The notes beneath the pieces were generated by a model that saw only the letters and a list, made by a program, of their open reading frames with translations, did no database searches and was not told the DNA's origin. Below, in pieces: positions 11,781 through 24,305 of a stretch of DNA of 64,000 bases (position 1 is its first letter; each line of letters begins with the position of its first letter). The DNA is from Polyodon spathula (taxonomy: Eukaryota > Chordata > Actinopteri > Acipenseriformes > Polyodontidae), in assembly GCF_017654505.1 (NCBI RefSeq), contig NC_054552.1, positions 34,420,097-34,484,096 on the forward strand, written 5' to 3'. Position numbers and translations under genes: made by a program.

Positions 11781-12464
11781 AAATGAAGACGATATGGGAG
11801 GTTTTATACATGTCCTTAATAATTAACAAGCATCAGATGTCTGCTTTTTATTATTATTATTTTCACTCAGAGAAGATGGCCTTCAAGCCTGGGCCAAGTC
11901 TCCCTTTTATTAGAGTGATTTGCTTTCTTATTATTATTACTCTTTTGTCGCGGTTGTTTTATTTGTTTTTTCGTTGTTAAAAAGACAAATGAAGACCTCG
12001 ACATTAATAACTTGACATGTCCACACCTGTGGATTTCACTGCAAAGAGCTTTAAAATAAATTAAAATGGTAATGGAAGTAGACTCAGTAAAGACCTGCTG
12101 TCATAATAGGGTTTGGCTTTTCTATGAATTCTGATCTCATGTCAAATTAACATCATAGCAGCTGCTGTTTCCAGTGGTTAAGGTCCTCGGTTTCAATTCT
12201 GTGCAGCGATACACCATTCAGATGCTTAGTGATATTCTTTACTCTGGTGTACTGACACTGTGTTAGAAGAATTGATTTAGCTTTGCAAAGCAACAGAAGC
12301 GCAGAGGTCAGGGTGCCAATGAGTAAAAACAACATTTTTAAAAGAGTAGTCCAGTTTGGCTGTGAGGATTAAATCCACTAGCAAAGACCAATTTCAGATA
12401 ACAGGGAATATGCTACCCAAAACTGCACTTCATAATGATCAATCAGCCTGCAGCTCCATTTTTT
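11781..12464. other. Unique non-coding sequence with short ATT runs
   Basis: Two short ATT runs occur at 11848-11862 and 11928-11940. No gene is recognised. Confidence 0.5.
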
Positions 12465-13012
<548 letters not shown>

Positions 13013-13013
13013 G

Positions 13014-13095
<82 letters not shown>
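13013..13095. repeat. (TA)n microsatellite, about 40 units
   Basis: Almost perfect AT dinucleotide run that starts atgatatataatatat and ends atataacagc. It is self-complementary and could extrude as a cruciform. Confidence 0.97.
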
Positions 13096-13096
<1 letters not shown>

Positions 13097-13319
13097 CAGC
13101 ATACTTTTTTTTTACAATATAACATATTATTATAACTTTTCTGCATCACTTGGGCTGCTTTCGTTCAGCAACACATTACCTCCCTCCCCAACACAATAAT
13201 CTCCTCCAATTGCCCATTATCACTGAAACGGGAGAAGTAAGAGTGACCGTAATAGGATCCAAATCAAATCAAACTTGCTTTACCAGGTCTTGCAATAGAG
13301 CTGTACTCCCCCACCCCTA

Positions 13320-13448
13320 ACACATGCACACACGAGACACACACACAGAGACAGACACACACACCGCACGCACGCACACACACACAGACACAGACCCATA
13401 CACCACACAAACACCACACGCACGCACAAACGCACATGCACACACACT
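13320..13448. repeat. Degenerate AC-rich tract
   Basis: AC dinucleotides are interrupted by ag, gc and cat steps over about 130 bp (cacgagacac, cagacacag, cacgcacgcac). This looks like an old AC microsatellite that has mutated. Confidence 0.9.
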
Positions 13449-15059
13449 CCTGGGGGAGAACAAGTGTTAAGAAGCACCTGTAGACTAAGCCAGGGCTTGG
13501 GGGTGTGGAACATGACAGGCCACAAACTGCTGGAATCTTCTTGATCGAGTTTACAAGGTGGTCACATCAAGCGCAATAACTGCAGGTAGGGTCTGATTAA
13601 GCTGTGAGTGAAGCTCAGGGGCTGAGTGCCAGTGCATGTTTAATTCCCTCTCGCTCAACTTCCAATTGACCGACTGGTGCTTCCAGGGCTGTTTTACCCC
13701 TTCCTTGAATCCAGAGCAGTGATACGTTGCTGAATCCTTTGATCAGTTACACCCATGCTCTACGTACCTCTTCCAGCACAAACAATGTAAATTGAAACTG
13801 TCCTTTAACATGGTCTTTAGACCAGGAAATCTTCATGCTGCCATCAGTGTCTATTTCTGAACAACAGTGAACTGGCCCAATCTTCATATGAAAATATTAC
13901 ATTCAAGGCACATCATGCTTTGAGAAGAGCAGACAAAGCTTTGTTCACAAAAGTCCTACCGTCATGATTTTCAGCTGATCTAAGCCATTCGAGTTTGCCC
14001 CTAGCTTTTAACCTCTACTCCTGAAAATCCCTCCCATTACACCTTTCTAACCCACCTCCACATTCCAGGCACCGCCCGAACTTTAAATTGAAAGGGTTTT
14101 ACTGTTCCATTAGATACTTTCTGATTCTCCTCCAAGCCACTACTTGTGAGTGTCCAAAATACACACAGCAAAAGTGAAGCTCAATTTGAGCAACGAACTT
14201 AAGGGGTGTTCTCAAGGGGGTTGAATAAAAACGATTAAAAGAAAATCACCAATTATCCCTTTTTTTTTGTTTGTCCTCTAAATGTGACAGTCTCTAATCA
14301 AATAATTGAGTATGCAATCACGGGTTTGGATGAAGGGATTTCAGACTGCTGGTGTGAGAACACTACTCATAAAACTGTGGATGGTGGCCGTTTGCATCGA
14401 TAACGCACACGCCCCGTTTGCATGCAAGTCATTTGGATATTATCTAGCAATCTGTTAAAATAGTAGGGGTCCAATTATTGCATGGACACTTTGTCTCTGC
14501 AGTCCAGCAATTGAGCACCAGGGCTGCGAGGTGCAGTGGAATTTGCTTTGCACTAGATCTGGCTTGAAAAAGTATAACCAACTGGAGACTGCATTGTGAT
14601 TGCTAACGTGCTGTCTAATCAGAAGATTTGTATTTATCTCTGTCAACAGGCAAGCTGTTATTGAATTTAAAGGTCACTAATAAACACAACAGGAGTTTTT
14701 GTGGTATAGAGATGAGGTGAGGTAATTAAATCAGTGGGTTTGCTACACACATTGATGATAACGTGACAGCAAAAATGTATCGGGTTACCCACAGGGTTTT
14801 GTGCTCAGACACAAGCCGGATATAAATGCAAAGTACCAGGATGTGAGAGTGTGTGTGCGTGCTAAGACAACCGAAAACACATGCATGTACAAATACTGCA
14901 TTACGCCTTGATGCAGTCTCTATCCCTTTACATCAATATTAAACTGTCATTAAATGCAGTATGTCTTTACGAATCATGCATAATTGCTTTTAAGCATGTT
15001 TTTTAAACATCTCAGAAAGGGGTGAAATGGTTTCTGTTCTGACAATGCTGTACTCTTAA
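13449..15059. other. Unique non-coding sequence, no gene recognised
   Basis: No repeats longer than about 15 bp and no defensible frame. The longest non-repeat frame is 63 codons, on the minus strand at 14455. Confidence 0.5.
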
Positions 15060-15600
15060 ATAAAGACTGGAGACGGGCATTAATAAAGGAATTCGGCATC
15101 ATTAAGTGAAAGTGACTGACTGGACCACTGGTATTATAACAGCATCTCATTTGTACAAACAGACAAATCTGCCCACATTACATTATACAAAGATACATTT
15201 TATTTCATTAGAAAATGAAAGCAGGGACTCAGATTTTGACTAATTGGGTTTCTCCTGATTGTCGCAGCTTGGTAATAAGGTACAGATCACTTACAATATT
15301 GTTAATGAAATGTGAAAAGGGACTCGGGACTCACTAGATAATAGCCAGCTTGTTTTAATTGTTCACATTTTTTTCTCTCCTAGGGTGACACAGTCATTAT
15401 TTTGCAGTCGCCACTTATCGGCGAAATCAGGGAGGATTAATGGTTTCACTTGTGCCTGCAAAAAATGTTTAAGTTGTCCCGATTACCAGTGCAGGGAAAA
15501 GAATAATGGTTATTTGTCATTGTGTTTAGCAGTCAGAATGAATTATCTGCCAAAACACTAAGGAAGGAGTATCATTAACCCTCCAAGACCAAGATGTAGA
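15060..15600. promoter_or_regulatory. Candidate conserved non-coding element
   Basis: About 500 bp of repeat-free sequence, with a core at 15385-15550 running from gggtgacacagtcattattt through ccacttatcggcgaaatcag to gaatgaattatctgcc. It has many TAAT, ATTA, TGACA and TTGTCATTGT (SOX-like) words. The density of diverse factor-like words without any frame is typical of developmental enhancers. This is one of the better candidates in the window, though untested. Confidence 0.33.
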
Positions 15601-16499
15601 GAAGTCAAGCATGCCAAAGCAGCCTTTCAGGTCTGGTGTCTACACTGCACATTATTGCATTCTGATGGATTGATTGATTTATGTTTAAACATTTGTACTT
15701 TTTTTTTCTTTAAAGCTTTACTTTTTTTGTCTCCTGACGAGCTGAAAGATGCATTTATACACTGCAAAACAAATTAAACAAAATGCTACAAATTATAATG
15801 CATGCTGAGGAATATTGTCATGATTACAATCCCACGCTGCATCTATTGTTTAAATCAGGTGATTCATTTAGAAGGTGTATTTATGATCAGAAAGGGTTAT
15901 ATATGTGCTTGAATGATCTATCTGTCTGTTGTAAATTGTAGTCACATGCCATCCTCTATGTGATATAATAGGTTTGAGTGTGATATCACATTTATCTCCT
16001 CTCATACAGACAGACCTAATAGCTTGTAAGTGGAGAGGCATGTGTGTGGAGACTCACAAACTAACAGTTTGAAAACCACCAAGTGGGGTCACTCTCCATG
16101 GAATACTGTACACATTGGGGTCTAAATCATTAAATCAGAGACACGTTTCAAAGGGGACTCCCTTCGACCTCCACAGGTTAACAGACAGAGGTAATTCGAG
16201 GTAGTTTCAAATCTTGCAGTCTGCAGAGTAGTTCTGTGCTGTGGTCATTGACAGGATGAATTGAGCTGGCATCTGTGCTAGTATGTATGTTTTGTGTTTG
16301 TGTGTGTGCTGGAAGATGGGGGAGGGAAGCCTTTCTTTGTAACACAGCATAGTGCCCAGGCAATCCTTTCATATTTTTTGGTGTTTCTTCTTTTTTTTTT
16401 AACCCTCATTAGTGAAATGACTAGTTTACCCTCCTTTAATAGTGAAGGTTCTCCTGCTGCGGGGGTTGGGCTCGCCAAACACCCCTATTTTCTACAGAT
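15601..16499. other. Unique non-coding sequence
   Basis: Ordinary AT-rich sequence with short T runs (15701 and 15722). A plus-strand frame beginning at 16294 (135 codons) runs on into 16701, but it lacks a recognisable domain and crosses candidate regulatory sequence. Confidence 0.45.
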
Positions 16500-16880
16500 G
16501 AAAGACACCTGTGAGATTTGCAGCCTAATTGCTTCACCAACACATCCTCCTCCTTGGAAGAGAACTAAACTCCTTAATTGCAGGGAGACATGCATCACCT
16601 CACACTTGCATTATGTCAGCGTGATGTGTGCTCTGAATGCCTTGCAATGGCAGCAGAATCTCCCACCTCCCTGCACCTCACAGCACAATATCAGCGGCTA
16701 ATAAACACCATTGAGAAATCATGCAGGAGGCGACAATGCTCTCATGCATGGTGGTCCAACCCCAAGCCTGAAAGAAGTGCATTGAAATCCATTCACTCTT
16801 CATTGAGGAATGAACAGCATTTAAAAATCACAGCATTTAAACATCGTGGAGAGCCAATCAGTTTGCATGCAGCCTATGCA
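16500..16880. promoter_or_regulatory. Candidate conserved non-coding element
   Basis: Repeat-free block including gcagcctaattgcttcacc, cttgcattatgtcagcgtg, cagcggctaataaacacc and acaatgctctcatgcatgg. It overlaps open frames on the plus strand, but these are in different phases and show no domain. Candidate enhancer by texture only. Confidence 0.3.
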
Positions 16881-17430
16881 GGCCCATTACTATTAGTATT
16901 CTATATTCTATATCAGTATTATTATTAGTACAATCTCTATAATTGCCTGTATTGTATATGTGTTAATAACTGTGTTTCGGACAGAACTGTTCATCAGGTG
17001 GGATTCACTCATTTTAATGAACTGTTTGGAAGATTGCAACCTGTTCCTCATGGTGTAATTGGCACATTAATGGTATAAACAGAAGTGAGATAGTAAGTTT
17101 AACGACCTGATTATCAAAAGGTTCTTGTTTTTTTGGTGTTATGATGCTTTTTTCCCCAAAGCATTTATTATTTACACGTTACAAGGAGCACATCTCAGAT
17201 GTGAAAGCAGCTCCTGACTCTTGCTCTGTATGTCAGGGAAAGGGCTTGAGCAGAACGTGGTGTTATTTACAGGGATCTCTCCACTGCAATAGCAAAGCAC
17301 CACCCTTACAAAGACAACCTCATTTTATTCTAATGAGCAACGCTGCATTTTGGTGAACAGAAAATTGAACTGAGTAACTATGTATAAGGCCCTCTTATCA
17401 TGCTGTTAGTTGCAAATATTGTAATTTTTG
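16881..17430. other. Unique non-coding sequence
   Basis: Short repeats of attagtattcta type occur at 16890-16930. No gene is recognised. Confidence 0.5.
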
Positions 17431-17442
17431 CAATATGGGTTT

Positions 17443-17476
17443 GGGGGGGTTTTCTCCACCCAAACCCCCCCCCCCC

Positions 17477-17512
<36 letters not shown>
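17443..17512. repeat. G-run/C-run hairpin fused to (AC)n
   Basis: A gggggggttt arm (17443-17452) pairs with aaaccccccc (17462-17471) around a 9-nt loop. The C-run continues to 17479 (15 C) and passes directly into an AC microsatellite ending at 17512. The G/C runs could form quadruplex or i-motif structures. Confidence 0.85.
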
Positions 17513-17513
<1 letters not shown>

Positions 17514-18689
17514 CTTTCCAGAGATCCTCTCCAATGGGAGTCATCAGCACAAGCTTCATGACCCTCCTCCTGCCTACAGTAACCACAACTATTAAACAAG
17601 CAGTAGAATTTTGAAATGCTCAAAGAAACTTCATAGATTGAAAGACAAGCGTTTTGCCTTTCTCCGTATATAAAAGTTCCTTTTAGTGTTTTAAAATATA
17701 GCTGTAATGATCAGAATGACATGCACTCACACTTGAATACTTTGCTCACAGTCTGAAAGCCTGGACCAAGCTGTAACTCGGGCCGATGTGGCGATGTTAT
17801 ATACAGGGTTCAACTGTCCTCACTATATGCTCGAATCTCTACTGCACAATAGTCAAAGATGATTTTGTCAGATTTGAACCCAGGTTCCATGGGAAAGTCC
17901 ACAGATCATCGGTAAAGCAGTTTATCGAAGTCTTTGTTACTCCACGACTCAGGAATGTGCAAACTCTACTGAGGAATGACTTCATTCCATCACAGATTAG
18001 CCAATCACCAATTGTTTCCATGCTGCAACATCATTCATGGACATTGTATCCTAGACAGATTCTGCCTCTCTAATCCACCTCTTGTTTCAGCCACTAGAGC
18101 ACTTAAGAGAAAAATAGAGACAGTGCATTAGAGAGTCAGAGGCCGCAGTTCAAGGGTGACCGTATTTCTCATTAAGAGCCGGTTCCAAACAGCACTCGCA
18201 GCCGAGCAGAATCAATACATGAGGTGTCAGTATGATCAGACACTGGTGAACGATACTGTAATTAAACTGACAAACCCTAAAAAAGATGCTTGGTTGTTAG
18301 GAAGTTAACCCTGAAGGTGGTCAAATGGCTGAGAGCAGCCCGTTCCGTCTATGCGGTTCCGGTCCATATTCAAGAATCCCCGACAGCACATAACTACATG
18401 GGGCAACAGCTTGTTTCGCAAATTTCTGTCTGGCAGATATTTAACCTTCAGCATGTGGATTAATTTATGAGCTACAAAGAAGACTTTTAAATAGACCAAC
18501 GGTCTACCAACACGTGGTAGACCCAGCCCATAGTGCTACTTGCATGGTATTTCTTTGTAGTTTTTGTATTTATTTGTCTGGTAGTGGCAATGAAAAACAG
18601 AAACACTGCCATTCCCTCAACCCCACTACTCGCTGGGGTCTGCGCTTGGCTGCTGTATTAACACAGCTATAAATAGAGGACTAGATCCA
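17513..18689. other. Unique non-coding sequence with a weak SINE-like B-box
   Basis: On the minus strand, near 17875, acctgggttcaaatctgac resembles a tRNA B-box (GGTTCAAATC), but no A-box or SINE body follows. The 18290-18500 part (for example atgcggttccggtccatatt) has regulatory-like texture. No gene is recognised. Confidence 0.4.
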
Positions 18690-18900
18690 GTTAAAGGGTT
18701 TGCTTTGGGTAACATCAGATACACACTGTTCCCCATCCTTTCACAGGTCACATGTGAATATTCATATCTGCTAGCGAGCTTAGGCAGGGAGCAGCACATT
18801 AGCATGCTCTCTCCCTGCCTGGCTGGAGCAGCTGCATCTGGATACTCTTTTTTAAGCCAGTTTCTCAATAGAACACAATCACAAAACTGCCGCAGCTCTG
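18690..18900. promoter_or_regulatory. Candidate conserved non-coding element
   Basis: Repeat-free sequence with tcacaggtcacatgtgaata, catttgcat-like gcacattagcatgctctc and gcctggctggagcagctg words, including E-box (CACATGTG, CAGCTG) cores. An enhancer is plausible; there is no frame or splice evidence for an exon. Confidence 0.25.
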
Positions 18901-19747
18901 GGTCACAGACATACTTTGTGAAAATATTAAAGAAGGCTTCCTCTCACAGTGCAAGAGACGGCTGAACCTGCAAACTTACACTCACCATTAACAACTAGTC
19001 AGGCGTTTAGTTTTTAGTTTTTGTTATAATTTAGTGTAAATGTCCTTAGGGATTATAACAGCTTCAGATGAATGTAAGCAATGTATTGCTGGTTTATTTC
19101 TTAGCTCACTAAACCCGGTGTGTACTCCGCTTTGCTCTATTGCAGTACATCTCCCATGGCAGCTGACCGGATACATTACACATTTTGATTTGAATGCTGT
19201 GCTTCTCTTTCCTCTGCTGCTGTAAACCACAGATGAAGCTTAAAAGGCAGTTTGTGATTTCACTGAGTTGGGCGCACTCAAGGTCATCCCCCCCCCTCCC
19301 CCACCCCACAGTAACAAGGGCCGCTAGCTAACGGTGGCTGCTTCTCTAAACTAATCCACTGCGCTCATTTTTCTTGTCCTGCTCTCTCCAAGTGTCTGCT
19401 AACTGCTCTCCGTTATCTGTTTGCGATGCTTTTTCCTGTGCATGTTTGATATATTGGAAGAGAATGATTGTTCACTGCATTGGGACCGGTCCCTTCCTCA
19501 GTAAGACGAATAGCAGCAGAACACCTAAACGGCAGTCAATGATAACTCATTGTGAGGAGAGTAAGTGAGTTTCAATAGAGTGGACTGGGACGGAGAGTAA
19601 TGGCAGAGCGTGGGTGAAAAATAGATGTTTGGCTCTCGGTAATTACTGCATTAGGAGGCTTGCTGTTTACACAGGGGAGGACTGAATAAAGGCAAACACA
19701 AATAGCTGCTGGGGGGATTCAGAAAATGTCTTGTCATTCAAGCGGGA
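18901..19747. other. Unique non-coding sequence
   Basis: A C-rich run (ccccccctccccc) occurs near 19290. Frames of 60 to 68 codons at 19024-19310 on both strands are chance. No gene is recognised. Confidence 0.5.

Positions 19748-19800
<53 letters not shown>
19748..19800. repeat. (ATT)n microsatellite, about 17 units
   Basis: Perfect ATT array bounded by gcgggat and ctgtatccc. Confidence 0.95.
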
Positions 19801-19801
<1 letters not shown>

Positions 19802-19848
19802 TGTATCCCACAGCAGCATTTCCAATCACACTATTTTTGTATGTGATT

Positions 19849-19887
19849 TATTGATTGATTGATTGATTGAGTGATTAATTGATTGAT
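19849..19887. repeat. (TGAT)n microsatellite
   Basis: Tetranucleotide array with two interruptions (gagtgattaattgattg), about 50 bp downstream of the ATT array. Confidence 0.85.
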
Positions 19888-20619
19888 CCCTTCTAGCCAG
19901 GTTCAATCTTTGTAAATCCCTCACCCCTTTACAGAAGTCCCACATTAACAAATAAATTCATAAAAACGATAAATGTACAAAGGCATTCACACACATTACA
20001 ATACTTTTAGAAGGCAACAATGTGTATTTTGTTTTTTTTTGTAGTTTAGAATAAGGGAAATAAATTACAACAACAAATACAAACAAAAAGTTCTGGATAA
20101 TCGTTGATTTTGGATAACTGGCTGAAATAATTAACACCTGCAGCCTCTGTCTCTCCAAATCACTTCTCCTTCTCTCCCTTTAAAGCTGCTTGACAGTCCT
20201 GTGACTGTGAGGTGGAGCTGCGTTCACTGGGGCCAGGGTGAAAGACATTTCAATTCACTCCCAGCGCCTCCCAGACCATGCTGTTACACCTTTCTCACAC
20301 AGAGAGGCACCTTAATGCAAGGCAATTGTGGAGCCTCCCAGAACCCCCTTGTCAAAATACTTTGCATCTCCATGGCAATTATTTTAAATTAACAGGTGAA
20401 ATAAATAAATAAGTGGTGACCAATTGATTGTTTTTACAAACCTGCTCTGTGTTGTCTGTGTCTCTACACAGATACTGTAATAAAGGCTTATTAGACCTTA
20501 GGTCTTATTAGACCTAAACCAGCACTGTTTATAACACAGTGACAGTCTGGAGTCAAAGAAATACGTTAATAATACCACAGCATCGTGACTATAGAGGAGC
20601 TGTCCTTTTCATTCACGAA
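19888..20619. other. Unique non-coding sequence with a small internal duplication
   Basis: At 20487-20516 the phrase ttattagacct occurs twice, separated by taggtc, a tiny tandem duplication. The short frames have no domain. Confidence 0.5.
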
Positions 20620-20645
20620 TTTTTTTTTTTTTTTTTTTTTTTTTT
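20620..20645. repeat. T26 homopolymer
   Basis: An uninterrupted T run follows cacgaa. It could be the tail of a minus-strand retroposed copy, but no body is recognised. Confidence 0.85.
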
Positions 20646-21328
20646 ACTTCATCTTCTCTTGTTTTGACACTGCGCATTAATAATTAACAAAAAAATGTAT
20701 GTAAAAAAATATATACCTCAGCAATTATTTATCTCAGTAAACCACACTCCAAGGCATGTACTATGCTCATCATTAAATGGTACAGTCTTCAGATCAACTA
20801 ATAATTCTCAAAAGGGGGGTTTGTGTCCGAAAGATGCAGGATAATATGTTTTCCCATTACGCTGTAAAATGACTACATAACAAAATATACAAAACACAAA
20901 GTAAATCACTTTACAAGCTATATGTATATATGAAAGCCTATCTCACAATACTAGATTATATATATAAACCATTTTGTATGGTGTAACAGGATTCCAAAGG
21001 AATCCTTAAAAGCAAGGGCTCTGATGCAACATGATGTTTACCATACTGCACTGCATTCAGTACCTGCTGCTTTTAAAATGCAGATCGGGTGAAGACAGCC
21101 TGGCTGGATCACAGTCCAGTTACAGACCTACAGATTCACCGACTGCCGCGGCTTTATCAACATGAAGTAAACAATGACAGAAACAAAGTCCTGCGCACTC
21201 ACATTCCACTCCTTTCATGCACCTCTCCAGCATTTCCATCCAGTCTGGGGGAGGGAGGCTTTGAGCAATACCACCAAAAGAAAAACAATCCGCATTTCAA
21301 AGATCTGCACAGCAGCTGGAGAGTTCTA
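20646..21328. other. AT-rich unique sequence
   Basis: Short TA-rich runs occur at 20700-20715 and 20955-20970. A plus-strand frame at 21089-21400 runs into the minisatellite and is not credible as a gene. Confidence 0.5.
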
Positions 21329-22475
21329 GTTCTACAGCAGCCATCTCTGATACTCACAGTACACTTACAGTATTTCCAGTTCTACAGCAGCCATCTCTGA
21401 TACTCACAGTACACTTACAGTATTTCCAGTTCTACAGCAGCCATCTCTGATACTCACAGTACACTTACAGTATTTCCAGTTCTACAGCAGCCATCTCTGA
21501 TACTCACAGTACACTTACAGTATTTCCAGTTCTACAGCAGCCATCTCTGATACTCACAGTACACTTACAGTATTTCCAGTTCTACAGCAGCCATCTCTGA
21601 TACTTACAGTACACTTACAGTATTTCCAGTTCTACAGCAGCCTGATACTCTCTGATACTGATACTCACAGTACACTTACAGTATTTCCAGTTCTACAGCA
21701 GCCATCTCTGATACTCACAGTACACTTACAGTATTTCCAGTTCTACAGCAGCCATCTCTGATACTCACAGTACACTTACAGTATTTCCAGTTCTACAGCA
21801 GCCATCTCTGATACTCACAGTACACTTACAGTATTTCCAGTTCTACAGCAGCCATCTCTGATACTCACAGTACACTTACAGTATTTCCAGTTCTACAGCA
21901 GCCATCTCTGATACTCACAGTACACTTACAGTATTTCCAGTTCTACAGCAGCCATCTCTGATACTCACAGTACACTTACAGTATTTCCAGTTCTACAGCA
22001 GCCATCTCTGATACTCACAGTACACTTACAGTATTTCCAGTTCTACAGCAGCCATCTCTGATACTCACAGTACACTTACAGTATTTCCAGTTCTACAGCA
22101 GCCATCTCTGATACTCACAGTACACTTACAGTATTTCCAGTTCTACAGCAGCCATCTCTGATACTCACAGTACACTTACAGTATTTCCAGTTCTACAGCA
22201 GCCATCTCTGATACTCACAGTACACTTACAGTATTTCCAGTTCTACAGCAGCCATCTCTGATACTCACAGTACACTTACAGTATTTCCAGTTCTACAGCA
22301 GCCATCTCTGATACTCACAGTACACTTACAGTATTTCCAGTTCTACAGCAGCCATCTCTGATACTCACAGTACACTTACAGTATTTCCAGTTCTACAGCA
22401 GCCATCTCTGATACTCACAGTACACTTACAGTATTTCCAGTTCTACAGCAGCCATCTCTGATACTCACAGTACAC
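21329..22475. repeat. 50-bp minisatellite, about 22.7 copies
   Basis: The unit is gttctacagcagccatctct followed by gatactcacagtacacttac and agtatttcca. Copies look essentially identical, which implies recent expansion or homogenisation. Exceptions are a c-to-t change near 21604 (tacttacag) and an 11-bp insertion near 21643-21658, where ctgatact is reiterated. The array ends in a short (AC)n before cagtatttta, which itself resembles the end of the unit. Confidence 0.97.
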
Positions 22476-22639
22476 ACACACACACAGTATTTTACACTTT
22501 TACCAGCATGTTTGAAAACTACAAGAAATGTAACAGATATTCAAATATGTGCATTTTTATTTTATTTATAATATAATATAATATAAATATTAAAAATAGT
22601 AATGTATTTGAGCCAACTTGCTGAGAGGGGTAGAAATGG
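22476..22639. other. AT-rich spacer after the minisatellite
   Basis: Contains a short (ATAAT)n-like run near 22565-22585. Nothing else is recognised. Confidence 0.5.
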
Positions 22640-22775
22640 CATAATCAATCTCTGACTAGATTCTGTGCTTTTAAATTAGCTTCCCCCCATTTGGGAGAAT
22701 GGGATGCTAACAAGGGATGAGCCTTGATGGGACGGATGGCCTTTTCTCGTTCCCAAACTGTTCTCATGATTTAAT
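22640..22775 (+). mobile_element. Probable fragment of an interspersed retroelement
   Basis: The phrase gatgggacggatggcctttt ctcgttcccaaactgttctc (22727-22766) resembles the 'gccgaatggcctcctctcgt' end common to many interspersed repeats in fish and shark genomes. Only the tail-like part is recognisable; no ends or target duplications are seen. Identification is from memory of the family's look, not a search. Confidence 0.4.
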
Positions 22776-23482
22776 GGTTTTCAGCTCTGGAAAAAAGTAC
22801 AGTGAATGGAAAATGGAAATTCCTTTTTTCTTTTAGTGTTTGTTTAAGTGTGTTTGTTCTGTGCTGATGAAACACATACATGAGGCATGCATGTCGGGAT
22901 ACACAGTCACCCAGGCTACTCATGCACAGATGTGTCTGTGTCATCAATCCACACTAGTAAAGTGTTCTGGGCGGTAACAGTTCCATGGGGTTGTAATGAA
23001 ATGAACAGAAACAGGGTGAGGTTCCAGGGATACTGCACAAGGCTTCTATATAGTCTCCTTGTCAATGGCTGCTCCTTGCATGGGCACAGCAAGCCACAGC
23101 CAATTTTAACCACGCTCAAATAAATACAACACTGTAATTACAACACAACAAACATTTTTGAAAACACAATATGTATATACTGTATATAATACATTCCATA
23201 TATATATATATATAGGGATTGTCATATTTGTATAATGCGACTGTGTATTTGCTTACCAGTATGGGTTCCACAGTTGTTAGTTATTATTAGTAATTTGATT
23301 TTGGTTCTTCATTATTAATATATGAATTGAGAAATATCATTGGCATTAATATCTGTACTTTTTAAATATACTGAACCCATTGTAGAACACGTGTTTGTGT
23401 GCTCAATAGATAGATATTTAAGTCTTGACACTCTGTAAACATTCTCTCTAAGAAAATAACAAAACGTGTATTGTCTTTATAT
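22776..23482. other. Unique non-coding sequence
   Basis: A short AT run occurs at 23198-23213. Frames at 22887-23123 on both strands show no domain. Confidence 0.5.
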
Positions 23483-23564
23483 AAAAAAAAAAAAAAAAAC
23501 ACATATATTTTAGCTAGGCAAATTTCTGAAAACTTCAAATTACAAAAAAAAAAAAAAAAAAAAG

Positions 23565-23626
<62 letters not shown>

Positions 23627-23627
23627 T
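23483..23627. repeat. Poly-A tracts followed by (TA)n
   Basis: An A17 run at 23483-23499, an A19-type run at 23544-23562 and a (TA)n array from about 23568 to 23626 follow each other with about 45 bp of unique sequence between the A runs. Confidence 0.9.
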
Positions 23628-23739
23628 CCTGTCTCCCCCAAAAAATGGTCAGCATAAAAGCAGCGTCAAAGACACCGCTATTTATTTTTAAAAACGTTGC
23701 CATTTATTGTGCAATATCTGTAAGATCTGATGGTTTGTA

Positions 23740-24120
23740 GCAGGGTTCATGCGTAGATAACACCATTAGCATGGGCATTAACTAGCTGTGCGCTGCTCGA
23801 TCTCTTAAATGTATTCATTATTAGTATCGGTGCATTGCTGCAGTGTGTTATTTGCTCCCCTCGCTCCCTCTTGTTTAGTCCAGGTGCATGCTAAATTAGT
23901 ATTAATGACAATATCATCTTTCTGCACTCGGCTCCTACCTGCAATTTGTTTTTAATTACCCGCCGCGTTCTGTCTCCTTCTTACTGACAGCCATTAAATA
24001 GGGAGTGACACGGGAACCACAGTGGAGATAAGCCGCTGTGGGCCACACGTAACCTTCAAAAGACAGCCTGCAGCGCCGCCTAGTGGGAGACTGCGGTTCC
24101 GCTTCCCAATAAACCCCCGA
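23740..24120. promoter_or_regulatory. Candidate conserved non-coding element
   Basis: Repeat-free, locally less AT-rich than its neighbours, between a TA array and an ATT array. It includes attagcatgggcattaac, gctaaattagtattaatgac, ttaattacccgccgcgttc and agtggagataagccgctgtg. TAATTA cores and a GATA word (agataagc) are present. Its right end carries a CTCF-like motif. No open frame spans it. Confidence 0.33.
24072..24089 (-). promoter_or_regulatory. CTCF-like motif
   Basis: agcgccgcctagtgggag reads on the minus strand as ctcccactaggcggcgct, close to the CTCF core consensus ccaStagGgggcgct, with a C in place of one G. CTCF anchors chromatin loops and insulators. The match is by eye; binding is unproven. 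Confidence 0.4.
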
Positions 24121-24212
24121 GATTTTAACTCAAGCACGGTAACATCATCATTTCTTTACTAAGATCAGCCTGTTATTTTATACAATTTTTTTTTTTAACT
24201 GTATAAATGTGC

Positions 24213-24228
24213 TTTATTATTATTATTA

Positions 24229-24304
<76 letters not shown>
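24213..24304. repeat. (ATT)n microsatellite, about 30 units
   Basis: Long ATT array with a single break (attatattatt near 24230). It is among the longest trinucleotide arrays in the window. Confidence 0.96.

Positions 24305-24305
<1 letters not shown>

Noticed and set aside
17786..18073. Possible SINE from a B-box-like word on the minus strand
   Set aside because: No A-box at the proper distance, no SINE body or tail; a single B-box-like word is not enough.
21329..22475. CRISPR-like array
   Set aside because: There are no unique spacers between units; it is a head-to-tail minisatellite in a vertebrate-type genome.
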